From positions 186,001-250,000 of the forward strand of contig NZ_QXGH01000011.1 of assembly GCF_003515065.1 (NCBI RefSeq): a stretch of 64,000 nucleotides of DNA, read 5' to 3'. Of the stretch, positions 37,305-46,430 are shown piece after piece. The stretch is from Nocardioides immobilis (GTDB lineage: Bacteria; Actinomycetota; Actinomycetes; Propionibacteriales; Nocardioidaceae). Numbering within the stretch: the stretch's first letter is position 1; each line of letters opens with the position of its first letter. The position numbers and the translations under genes are program-made. The notes under the pieces are model-generated. The model saw only the letters and a program-made list of their open reading frames with translations. It did not search any database and was not told the DNA's origin.

Positions 37305-37884
37305 ATGACGACACCAGCCACCAGGACCGGAGCCAGCGACGGACGAGACCGAGGCGGTACGCCGCGCCCAGGCGGGTGACCGGGACGCGTTCGCGCACCT
37401 GGTCGCCCGGCACGGTGCTGCCGCGACCCGGGCGGCGGCCTGGTTCGGCGCAGGACCCGATGCGGACGATGTGGTGCAGGAGGCGTTCGTGAAGGCGTGG
37501 CAGGCACTCGACCGGTTCCGGCCGGAGGCACCGTTCCGGCCGTGGCTGATCCGGATCGTGGCCAACCAGACCCGCAACACGGTGCGCGGCCGGAAGCGCC
37601 GCGACGCGCTGGCTCTCCGCGCCCTGGAGCTGCGGGAGGGGCCGGATCCCGCCCTCGACGCGCTCGCGGCCGAGCGGCAGCGCACCCTGCTGGCCGCGGT
37701 CCGGTCCTTGCGGGCGGCCGAGCGCGACGTCGTGGTGTGCCGGTGGCTGCTCGGGCTCAGCGAGGCGGAGACCGCAACCGCCCTGGGGATCCCGAACGGT
37801 ACGGCGAAGTCGCGCGCCTCCCGGGCGCTGGCGCGGCTGCGCGCCGAGCTGACCGAGATGGAGGTGAGCCATGATCGAGCGTGA
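37305..37884 (+). CDS. ECF-type RNA polymerase sigma factor with N-terminal frame problem
   Basis: Region 2 (A-Q-A-G-D-R-D-A-F, then D-A-D-D-V-V-Q-E-A-F-V-K-A-W) and region 4 (L-R-A-A-E-R-D-V-V-V-C-R-W, G-T-A-K-S-R-A-S-R-A) are complete, giving a ~190-residue ECF sigma factor. The frame that encodes region 2 has stops at 37303 and 37306 and no ATG/GTG/TTG before 37471, which is inside region 2. The only good start, ATG 37305 (in TAATG), is in another frame and must shift near 37330-37350 (one extra or two missing bases). It overlaps a putative anti-sigma gene by 14 nt. Confidence 0.75.
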
Positions 37885-38554
37885 GCTCGCCGCGCTGGCG
37901 GACCGGGTCGCGCCGGACCTCGAGCCCAACCTGCCCGAGCGGGTGCTGGCCCGGCTCGACGAGCGCCGGCCCCGGAACCGCCGTGGGGTGGTCGCGGCGG
38001 TGGTCGCCGCGGCGGCTGCCTCCACCCTGCTGGTGCCGCAGGTGCGGGCGGCAGCGGCAGACCTGCTGGGCGTGGCCGGGATCGAGATCTCGTCAGAGAC
38101 CCCAGACGCACCGGTGGAGCCACGATCCCCGCTCCCGGACCCGCAGCCCGCCTCGGTGGCCGACGCACGGGCCGCGGTCGACTTCGCGGTCGGAGTCCCG
38201 GCCCGGCTCGGGCCGCCGGACGAGGTGACGGTCGCCGACGACGGCCGGGTGGTGTCCATGAGCTGGCGCGACGGCGTCCTGCTCGACCAGTTCGACGGCC
38301 GGCTCGGGCCGGTGTTCTCGAAGGAGGTGGGTACGACGGGCGCCGAGGTGGTCCGGGTCGCGGGCGCCCGGGCGTTCTGGATCGGCGCAGCGCACGACCT
38401 CACCTACGTTGACCGCGACGGCGACGAGGTGCCGATGACGGCGCGGCTGGCGGGTCGCAGCCTGGTCTGGGAGTCGGGCGGGGTGACGTTCCGCCTCGAG
38501 GGCGAGGGGCTCGACGTGGCCGGGGCCACCGCGATCGCACGCTCCGTGCGCTGA
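37871..38554 (+). CDS. Putative membrane-anchored anti-sigma factor
   Basis: A 227-residue protein: ~37 cytoplasmic residues rich in Arg/Glu, a single membrane helix (~38-58, Ala/Val-rich) and an extracytoplasmic beta-rich domain resembling DUF4367-type sensors. The 14-nt overlap with the ECF sigma gene and the topology suggest it binds and inhibits that sigma factor. No zinc H-x3-C-x2-C anti-sigma motif is present, so the inhibitory domain is very short or of another type. Confidence 0.7.
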   Translation: MIERELAALADRVAPDLEPNLPERVLARLDERRPRNRRGVVAAVVAAAAASTLLVPQVRAAAADLLGVAGIEISSETPDAPVEPRSPLPDPQPASVADARAAVDFAVGVPARLGPPDEVTVADDGRVVSMSWRDGVLLDQFDGRLGPVFSKEVGTTGAEVVRVAGARAFWIGAAHDLTYVDRDGDEVPMTARLAGRSLVWESGGVTFRLEGEGLDVAGATAIARSVR

Positions 38555-38591
38555 GCGGGAACCGCACCGCGCCCGGCGGGGTAGTCACTGC

Positions 38592-39206
38592 ATGAGGACC
38601 TCCCTGCGATCGGCCCGCTTCGCCGTACTCTCCCTGCTCCTGGCGCTGCTCCTCGCCGCAACCGCCTCCCCGGCGGTGGCGAAGGGACCGACCGACGTGC
38701 ACGTCTCCGGCCCGGGAGTCGACGCGGCCTTCGGCTGGACCGAGCGGGGCGGCGACATCGACGTCGGGACCCTCTCCGAAGCGGCGCTGATCGGCCACCA
38801 CTGGGACGGGAGCCGGCTCGCTCCGTCGTCCCCGTTGACTGCCGAGCAGCTCGGGCCCCGCTACGTGCTGACGTGGACGGTCGGCCGCAGCCGGTGGGCC
38901 GTCCAGCACGCCTACCCGTTCGCCGAGGGCGGGGCGTGGGTGCACTTCCTCTCCCTCCCGGTCGAGGGAGCCGGCGGCTGGGTGCGGACACCGGCACTGA
39001 GGAAGCAGCTGGTCGCGCTCGGCGCAGGCGCGGAGCCCTCGCCTGCTGCCGTCGCCGTCGTGGAGCCGGCGGCACCCGAGGCCGAGGCGGCGGAGAGCCG
39101 GGACGACCCCGGCACGCCGTACGACGTCCTCGTGCCCGCCGGCCTTCTCGTCGCGGTCGTGCTCGGGGCCGGCGTGCTCGTCTGGCGGCGCCGGCTCAGC
39201 CGGTGA
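38592..39206 (+). CDS. Secreted, C-terminally anchored protein, unknown
   Basis: A 204-residue protein with a signal peptide (cleavage near A-V-A-K at ~residue 31), a ~110-residue extracytoplasmic domain with many tryptophans, an Ala/Glu/Pro-rich linker and a C-terminal membrane helix (~178-198) followed by R-R-R-L-S-R. Topology is that of a cell-surface protein. Its last 11 bases overlap the convergent ilvD gene. Function unknown; it may belong to the regulon of the sigma factor upstream. Confidence 0.75.
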   Translation: MRTSLRSARFAVLSLLLALLLAATASPAVAKGPTDVHVSGPGVDAAFGWTERGGDIDVGTLSEAALIGHHWDGSRLAPSSPLTAEQLGPRYVLTWTVGRSRWAVQHAYPFAEGGAWVHFLSLPVEGAGGWVRTPALRKQLVALGAGAEPSPAAVAVVEPAAPEAEAAESRDDPGTPYDVLVPAGLLVAVVLGAGVLVWRRRLSR

Positions 39207-40911
39207 CGGCTCCGAGCGCCGCGGACTGCACGGTCTTGGCATACTTCCCCAGCACCCCGCGGGTGTACTTCGGGGGCAACGGCGCCCAGCCCTCCTGGCG
39301 CTTCTCCAGCTCCTCGGGCTCGACGTGCAGCTCGAGGGTCCGGTTGGCGACGTCGAGGGTGATCGGGTCCCCGTCGCGGACGAACGCGATCGGGCCGGCG
39401 TCCACGGCCTCCGGCGCGATGTGTCCGACGCAGAGGCCGGTCGTGCCGCCGGAGAACCGGCCGTCGGTGATCAGGAGGACGTCCTTGCCGAGGCCGGCGC
39501 CCTTGATCGCGCCCGTGATGGCGAGCATCTCGCGCATCCCCGGGCCGCCCTTGGGGCCCTCGTAGCGGATCACGACCACGTCGCGGGGCTGGATCTTGCC
39601 GTCCGCGAGGGCGTCGAGCGCCGCCCGCTCGCCGTCGAAGACGCGCGCCGTGCCGGTGAAGGTGGACTCGTCGAAGCCGGCGCTCTTCACGACCGCGCCC
39701 TCGGGCGCCAGAGTGCCCTTGAGGATGGTGAGACCGCCGGTCTTGTGGATCGGCTTGTCCATGGCACGGATGATGTCGCCGTCGACCTCCGGCGGGGCGA
39801 TGTCGGCGAGGTTCTCCGCCATCGTCTTACCGGTCACCGTCAAGCAGTCGCCGTGCAGCAGGCCGGCGTCGAGCAGCGCCTTCATCACGACCGGGATGCC
39901 GCCGACCTTGTCGACGTCGTTCATCACGTAGCGTCCGAACGGCTTGAGGTCGCCCAGGTGCGGCACCTTGTCGCCGATCCGGTTGAAGTCGTCGAGGTGC
40001 AGGTCGACCTCGGCCTCCCGGGCGATCGCGAGCAGGTGGAGGACGGCGTTCGTCGAGCCACCGAGCGCCATGGTGACGGCGATGGCGTTCTCGAACGCCT
40101 CCTTGGTCATGATCTGACGGGCCGTGATGCCCCGGCGGAGCAGCTCGACGACCGCCTCGCCGGACTTGTGGGCGAAGCCGTCGCGGCGCCGGTCGACGGC
40201 CGGCGGCGCGGCCGAGCCGGGCAGTGACATGCCGAGCGCCTCTCCGATCGAGGCCATCGTGTTGGCGGTGTACATGCCGCCACAGGCGCCCTCACCCGGG
40301 CAGATCGCCCGCTCGATGCGGTCGACCTCCTCGCGGGTGATCTTGCCGGCCAGGCAGGCACCGACGGCCTCGAACGCGTCGATGATGGTCACGTCGCGGC
40401 CGTCCACGTTGCCCGGCATGATCGAGCCTGCGTAGAGGAAGACGCTGGCCAGGTCGAGCCGGGCCGCCGCCATCAGCATGCCGGGCAGCGACTTGTCGCA
40501 GCCGGCGAGCAGCACCGAGCCGTCGAGCCGCTCGGCCTGCATGACGACCTCGACCGAGTCGGCGATGACCTCGCGCGACACCAGCGAGAAGTGCATGCCC
40601 TCATGGCCCATCGAGATGCCGTCGGACACCGAGATGGTGCCGAACTCCAGCGGGTAGCCGCCGCCCGCGTGGACGCCGTTCTTCACGGCCTTCGCGAGCC
40701 GGTCCAGCGACAGGTTGCAGGGGGTGATCTCGTTCCAGCTCGAGGCGACGCCGATCTGGGGCTTGGCGAAGTCGTCGTCCCCCATGCCTACGGCGCGGAG
40801 CATGCCGCGGGCCGCGGCCCGCTCCAGTCCGTCCGTGACGTCGCGGGAGCGGGGCTTGATGTCGGGCTGGGAGCCCGAGGAGTCGGCGCCTTGATCAGTC
40901 GGTCGAGCCAT
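39196..40911 (-). CDS. ilvD: Dihydroxy-acid dehydratase
   Basis: A 571-residue enzyme making 2-oxo acids, third step of branched-chain amino acid synthesis. Iron-sulfur ligands are expected at C65 (T-P-C-N), C138 (A-G-C-D-K-S-L-P-G) and C210 ([11 protein letters not shown]), the signature of IlvD. Unlinked to ilvBNC 10 kb away. ATG 40911 fits the family start. Confidence 0.96.
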   Translation of the reverse strand: MARPTDQGADSSGSQPDIKPRSRDVTDGLERAAARGMLRAVGMGDDDFAKPQIGVASSWNEITPCNLSLDRLAKAVKNGVHAGGGYPLEFGTISVSDGISMGHEGMHFSLVSREVIADSVEVVMQAERLDGSVLLAGCDKSLPGMLMAAARLDLASVFLYAGSIMPGNVDGRDVTIIDAFEAVGACLAGKITREEVDRIERAICPGEGACGGMYTANTMASIGEALGMSLPGSAAPPAVDRRRDGFAHKSGEAVVELLRRGITARQIMTKEAFENAIAVTMALGGSTNAVLHLLAIAREAEVDLHLDDFNRIGDKVPHLGDLKPFGRYVMNDVDKVGGIPVVMKALLDAGLLHGDCLTVTGKTMAENLADIAPPEVDGDIIRAMDKPIHKTGGLTILKGTLAPEGAVVKSAGFDESTFTGTARVFDGERAALDALADGKIQPRDVVVIRYEGPKGGPGMREMLAITGAIKGAGLGKDVLLITDGRFSGGTTGLCVGHIAPEAVDAGPIAFVRDGDPITLDVANRTLELHVEPEELEKRQEGWAPLPPKYTRGVLGKYAKTVQSAALGAVTG

Positions 40912-41087
40912 GCGTCGAGGGTAGTCGGGGTGGCCGCTCGTCCTCCGCCCCTGTCCGCCGAGCGGCCCCGCAGCGGGGCGCCAGGTAGTCAAATCTTGTA
41001 TCGGTAGTCAGTACGGATGTACGTCGCCTGCCCACCCGCGAATCTGAGGGTGGACATCCAGCACAACAGGACCGGGGGCGCACCACC

Positions 41088-41399
41088 GTGACGACACTCC
41101 TCATCAGCCTTGATCTCGATCCCGACCGCGCGGACGAGGTGGTACGGCTGCTGCGCCTCGAGATGGCGCCGTGGATGCGCCAGCAACCGGGCTTCGTCTC
41201 CAGCCACTGGTTCCTCGCCGAGGACCGCCAGCACTGCACGATCACCGTCGAGTTCGAGAGCGAACCCGAGGCCGCCGAGGTCGCCCGCGCCACCCTCGCC
41301 CTGCCCTCCAACCCCGCCCGCTCGTGGAACGTCGGCCGCGTCGACACCGTCGCCGACCTGGACTTCGCCCCGCGTCCGGGGCTGCGGCTGGAGAGATAG
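41088..41399 (+). CDS. Small ABM-like (dimeric alpha-beta barrel) protein
   Basis: A 103-residue protein starting GTG 41088 behind a GGGGG ribosome-binding stretch. The pattern of a D-P-x-R-A-D-E helix, Q-P-G-F-V-S-S-H-W, and an I-T-V-E-F-E-S strand is like small antibiotic-monooxygenase-fold proteins. Catalytic function is not evident. Upstream bases 40912-41087 hold no other gene. The stop codon lies in an inverted repeat. Confidence 0.65.
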   Translation: MTTLLISLDLDPDRADEVVRLLRLEMAPWMRQQPGFVSSHWFLAEDRQHCTITVEFESEPEAAEVARATLALPSNPARSWNVGRVDTVADLDFAPRPGLRLER

Positions 41400-41455
41400 T
41401 CCCTGACGTTTCTGTCGTGAAATCCGGCGATCCGCGACAGGAACGTCAGGGACTA
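41397..41455. terminator. 21-bp-arm inverted repeat between convergent genes
   Basis: Two 21-nt arms (41397-41417 and 41435-41455) pair with a single G-T position, around a 17-nt loop. The left arm begins with the TAG stop of the ABM-like gene. It lies between convergent genes and probably acts as a bidirectional terminator. Confidence 0.7.
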
Positions 41456-41463
41456 TGCCGATT

Positions 41464-44303
41464 TCAGCCCGCCAGGTGCGCGGCGAGTTCCCCGCGGTCG
41501 GCCGCACCGGTGCGCTGGAGCAGGCGTGCGACGTGGGTCTCGACGGTGCGGACCGAGAGGAAGAGGCGGTCGGCGATGGTCTTGTTGGGGAGGCCGTCGA
41601 CGACCAGCTCGAGCACGTCGTACTCACGCGCGGTAACGCCGATGCGCTGGAGGTGGGCGGGCACCCGGTCGCTGCCCACCGCCCGGCGGGGTACGGCGAT
41701 CCCGGCCTCGCGCATCGCGACCCGGCACGCGGAGGCGGCCTCCGTCTGCCCGAAGTCGACCAGCCCGTCGAGGACCTGCCGGAACCACTGCTCGGGGGCG
41801 CCCCACCCGTCCGCGGCGGCGGCGCGGGCGACGAGCCCCCGGGCGTGCAGCTCCATCCACGGCTCCCGGCCCGGGAACGGCCACTCGGCGTCGGCGAAGA
41901 CCCGCTCCGCCTGTTCCTTGTCCCCCGCCCGGCCCAACGCGACAGCGTCGGCGTAGCGCAGCACGAAGTGGTTGTACGGCGAGGTGGCCTGCGGCCCGTT
42001 GCGGATCTCCTCCCGGGCGGCCGCTCCCCCGTCGCCGGCGGTGTCGAGCACCGTCTCGAGCAGGGCCCACAGCCCCCGGGTGGAGAACGGGAACGACGGG
42101 TAGCTGCGGGCGGCCTTGATCGCGGCGACCCAGTGCTCGCGCGCCTCGTCGTACCGCCCGCGGGCGAGGGCGACGGGGCCGAGGACGTGTCCGGGCACGA
42201 CGACCGCGAAAGCCCCTTCGTCGTGGGGCATCTCGAAGCCGGCGGCCAGGTCGGCCGCCATGGCGTCGTCCCGGCCCATCAGCCCGTGGGTCAGGGCGCG
42301 CACGATGAGCGCGAGCGAGAGGTCGGGCAGCCGGAGCCGGCCCATCATCTCGATCGCGACGTCGATGGCGGCCATCGCCTCGTCGAGCTCGAAGTAGCGG
42401 GTGCGCAGCATGTTGAGGTCGAGCTCGACCCGGGCGGCGGTCGCGATCGCACCAGCGGCCAGCGCGGCGCTCCTGGCGGCCACCAGCCGCTCGTCGTGGG
42501 GGCGGCGCTGGACGATGTCGAGTGCGCCGAGCGCCGCGAGCAGCCGGCACCGCCACAGCACCAGCCCGCTGCGGTCGGCCAGCCGGAACCCCTCCTCGAA
42601 CGCCGCCTCCGCCTCGACCACGTCTCGCCCGCGAGCCGCCCGGCCGAGGATCTCCCACGCCTCGCAGGCGACCTCGGGCCGATCGGTCCCCACCTGCTCC
42701 AGCGCGGCCCGGGCCCGCTCGACCGCGAGGTCCTCCTGCTCCCGGCCGAGGGCCAACCGGGCCTCCAGGACGTGGACCAGGGCGGAGTCGCCCGCGGCCT
42801 GGGCCAGGGTCTCCTCCGCCTCGTCCCACCGGCCGCCGACGAGCAGCGCCCTCGCCAGCCGGAGCCGGAGCCGGGCCAGCCGATCGGCCTCGTCACCGAG
42901 CGCCACCAGCTCCTCGACCAGGCTCTCGGCCGCCGTCACGGCGCGGGGGATGTCGCCGGCCAGCGCGTGCACCTCGACCTCGGCCTCACGGATGTCGAGG
43001 TCGAGGGCGGCGCCGGGCTGGGCCGCTGCGCGTGCGAGCGCCTCGTGGGCGCTCGTGAGGGCGCCGCGGGCGATCGCGTGGCGCGCTGCCCCCAGCCAGT
43101 GCTCGGCCGCTCTCGCACCGTCGCCCGCCGCCTCGAACAGCTCTGCCAGCGCCTGCTCCGAGCCCGCGTCGCGCTCGGCGCCGAGACTGTCGACCGCCGT
43201 CGCGAGCATCGCCGCGAGGCGGCGCCGGTCCGGGGGCAGCACCGTGGCGAGCACGGCCTCCCTCGTCAGCGCGTGGCGGGTCGTGAACCGGTCGCCGTCG
43301 GGCACCACGAGCCGCTCGCGGCGCAGCTCCCGGATCGCCGTACCGGCGGTGCGGTCGTCGAGGCCGAGCGCCGCACCGACCACCTGCCAGTCGAAGTCGG
43401 TGCCGAGCAGCGCCGCCGCCTCCACCACCTCGCGAGCAGTGGGCGACACGGCGTCGAGCCGGGTCTCGACCGAGCGCGCGAAGGACGGCGGCACGGTCGC
43501 TGACGGCTCCGCCGTGAGCCGCCAGGCGGCACCCTCCTGCACGAGGCCCCCGGACGACTGCAGGTCGGCGAGCACCTCCTCGACGAGCAGCGGGAAGCCG
43601 GCGGAGAACCGGAGCACCCATTCCGCCAGCCCGTCAGGAACAGCACTGCCCAGGCACGCGCCCAGCATGTCGGCGCCACCTCGTCCTCGTCGAGAGGGGC
43701 GAGCTCGATCGGGGTGGCCGCACCCCGCGACTGCAGGGCGCCGACCAGCTCGGTGACCACGGGCGCGTCGTACGGACGGGTGGTCGCGACGACCACCAGC
43801 GGTACGTCGCGGACGTTGTCGGCGACGTACTCCAGCACGCCGAGGGTCTCGGGGTCGGCCCAGTGCAGGTCCTCGACCAGCAGCAGCGCTCCCGGACCAT
43901 CGAGCGCCGAGGCGAGCCGCAGCATCCCCTCCCCGACCAGCATCACCGACGACCCGCCGTCGTCGGGCGCCGTGCCGAGCTGCGGCGCGAGCCGCCCCAG
44001 GGCAGGGAGGTACGGCGCCAACCGCCGGTCCTCCGGCACCGAACCCGTGCGCAGCCACGCCAGCAGCGCCTCACCGAGCGGCCGCATCGGCATCGGCGCG
44101 GCCGAGCGGACGGCGCGACCGGCGAGAACAGCCATGCCCGCCTCCTCCGCCTCCGCGAGCACGGTGGCGGCGAGGCGGGACTTGCCGACGCCGGGCTCGC
44201 CGCGCAGCACCCACACCCCACCGTGACCGGAGCCGGGCAGGGCGAGGGCATCCCGGAGCCGTGCCATCTCGTCCGTCCGGGAGACGAGGACCGGACAACG
44301 CAC
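41464..44303 (-). pseudogene. Large ATP-binding LuxR-family (LAL/MalT-like) regulator, frameshifted
   Basis: The gene starts GTG 44303 with an AAA/NACHT-type ATPase (Walker A G-E-P-G-V-G-K-S; V-E-D-L-H-W-A-D for Walker B), a long TPR-like helical region, and ends in a LuxR-type HTH (T-A-R-E-Y-D-V-L-E-L-V, then V-E-T-H-V-A-R-L). The first frame breaks after L-D-E-D-E-V-A at ~43672; the next frame continues A-D-M-L-G-A-C-L with normal ATPase-domain sequence. One missing base in GTGGCGCC (minus strand) explains it. Restored length ~946 residues. Divergent from two secreted paralogues it may control. Confidence 0.8.
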
Positions 44304-44475
44304 GGCCTGATCGTAGATGCGCAGGCGCTACTGAGGTACGGAAGCCGTGGATACGTAGTCGCGAGCGTTGGTTGCGTGGTGCTTGCGGATGTGGCGGACC
44401 CCGCCCGACAACGACGGTGGAGTCACCTCCCCACAGGGCCCGCGACAAGGGCCGCCCTCCACGAAAGGCAGACCC

Positions 44476-46380
44476 ATGCGCAAGCAGATCCTCGGTGCGA
44501 CCGCCGCCATCCTCGGCGCGAGCGCTCTCTCGATCGGCCTCCCGGCCGCCCCCACCCACGGCGCCGCCTGGAAGCCGACCACGCAGATCCCGTTCCCCGC
44601 AGGCGCGGCGACCGACGTCGAGGTCGTCTCGACCGGTCCCGGCGACGCGGTCGCGGCAGCGATCATCAACGGCGCCGTGCACGCGTACACCGCGGTCGAC
44701 GGAGCCTGGGTCGGTCACGACGAGGTCCGCGGTGACGTCGACGCCACCGGCCTGGTCCTCGGGGCCAACGGCAACGGTGACGCCGTCGTCGGGTGGGAGG
44801 AGAACGTCTCCGGGGACATCCGGCTCCGGGCCAGCCGGCAGTTCAGCTCGACCGCCTGGCTCGGGCAGCAGCTGCTCACGCCGGCCGGCAGCGACATCGT
44901 CGGCAACGCCGACATCGGCATCGCGGCCAACGGCCTGGTGATCGCCACCGCGTCCGTCGACGAGGTTGACGCCACCCCCCAGAAGCTCCTCGTCACCGAG
45001 TGGCCGGAGGGCCAGGTGCCCGGCGCTCCCCAGACCCTTTCCGAGGCCGACTCGTGGGGCCCCTCCCTCGACGTGAACAAGAAGGGTGAGGCGCTCATCG
45101 CCTACACCTACAGCGGACTCGCCGAGGACGTCGTCACCGTCGTACGGCGCACGCCCGGCCAGGGCTGGAACCTCGGTGACAGCACCAGCAACTCCGGCAA
45201 CGTCGCGGCGTCCCCGGAGGTCGCGATCAGCGACAACGGCCAGGGCCAGGTCATCTACGCCGCGGTCTACAGCGACGCCTACGTCATCGAGACCAGCCGG
45301 GTGCTGCCGGACGGCACCGCCCTGCCCGCCGAGCCCCTGTCGCCGACCGACGAGTTCGCCTCCGACCCCAGCGTCGACATCAACGCCACCGGGTCGGCCC
45401 TGTTCACCTGGGCCTCGCACAAGGACGGGACGACGACCGTCCGCTACGCCAGTGCCGCCAACAACGCCTACCCCGGCACGGCCCAGGTGCTGACGGGCAC
45501 GATGCCCAACGCCGCCGACCCGACGGCCCGCATCTCCGACAGCGGCCTGCGGGTCATCCAGCACAGCGGCAACGGCCAGGTCGTGACCCACACGAAGACC
45601 AACAACGTGCAGCCCTTCGTGCCCGTCTACAGCGGCAACGGCTACCACGCCGACGACGCGGTCGACGTCGACCGGGAAGGCAACGCGATCCAGCTCGGCT
45701 TCAAGCCCCTCGGCGGGATCCACGGACGGTTCTTCGACGCCGCCGGCCCGACGGCGACGCTCAACGCGCTCGCCTTCGCGACGATCGGCAAGTCGATCCC
45801 GGTCAGCTGGACCGCGACCGACTCGCTGTCCGCCCTGACCGGCACCGACGTGTACGCCTCGTCGGTCGCGTGGAACAAGACGGTCTTCACCACCCCGCAG
45901 GTCGTCGTCAACGACGCACCGGGCAACGAGGCGACGGTCCCGGCCACGACCGGCACGACGTACTGCATCCAGACCCGCACCTCTGACGCCGCCGGCAACT
46001 TCACCACCACTCCCCAGCGGTGCACCACGGTGCCCCTCGACGACCGGGCGCTGGTCGGCGACAACTGGAACCGGGCGACCGGCACCGGCCACTTCAAGAA
46101 CACGGTGACGACCACCAAGCAGCACGGCGCCGTGCTGACCCGCACGAACGTCAAGGCCAAGCGGCTCTCCCTGCTGGTCCAGAAGACCGCCAACAGCGGG
46201 ACCGTCAAGGTCATCTTCGACGGCCAGGTCCTCGGCAGCTTCAGCCTCCAGGGCACCGGCAAGAAGAAGCAGATCAGCCTCGCCAGCTTCCCCGCGGTCA
46301 AGGCAGGGACGCTGACGATCAGGGTCACCAGCGCCACCGGGAAGCCCGTCAACATCGACGGCCTGATCGTCGCCAAGTGA
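44476..46380 (+). CDS. Secreted beta-propeller-like protein, paralogue A
   Basis: A 634-residue secreted protein with a signal peptide (M-R-K-Q-I-L start, cleavage near T-H-G-A). The central ~400 residues have repeated blades with N-G-N-G-D-A-V, N-K-K-G-E-A-L and N-A-T-G-S-A-L motifs separated by ~45-60 residues, suggesting a propeller. A fibronectin-like domain with paired cysteines (Y-C-I-Q, then Q-R-C-T-T-V) and a ~95-residue C-terminal domain ending I-D-G-L-I-V-A-K follow. No catalytic motif is visible. The next gene is a tandem copy with the same architecture. Confidence 0.82.
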   Translation: MRKQILGATAAILGASALSIGLPAAPTHGAAWKPTTQIPFPAGAATDVEVVSTGPGDAVAAAIINGAVHAYTAVDGAWVGHDEVRGDVDATGLVLGANGNGDAVVGWEENVSGDIRLRASRQFSSTAWLGQQLLTPAGSDIVGNADIGIAANGLVIATASVDEVDATPQKLLVTEWPEGQVPGAPQTLSEADSWGPSLDVNKKGEALIAYTYSGLAEDVVTVVRRTPGQGWNLGDSTSNSGNVAASPEVAISDNGQGQVIYAAVYSDAYVIETSRVLPDGTALPAEPLSPTDEFASDPSVDINATGSALFTWASHKDGTTTVRYASAANNAYPGTAQVLTGTMPNAADPTARISDSGLRVIQHSGNGQVVTHTKTNNVQPFVPVYSGNGYHADDAVDVDREGNAIQLGFKPLGGIHGRFFDAAGPTATLNALAFATIGKSIPVSWTATDSLSALTGTDVYASSVAWNKTVFTTPQVVVNDAPGNEATVPATTGTTYCIQTRTSDAAGNFTTTPQRCTTVPLDDRALVGDNWNRATGTGHFKNTVTTTKQHGAVLTRTNVKAKRLSLLVQKTANSGTVKVIFDGQVLGSFSLQGTGKKKQISLASFPAVKAGTLTIRVTSATGKPVNIDGLIVAK

Positions 46381-46430
46381 CGACCGCCCCCACCTCGGAC
46401 ACACCCCCTCTCATTCGAAAGGCATGACCC

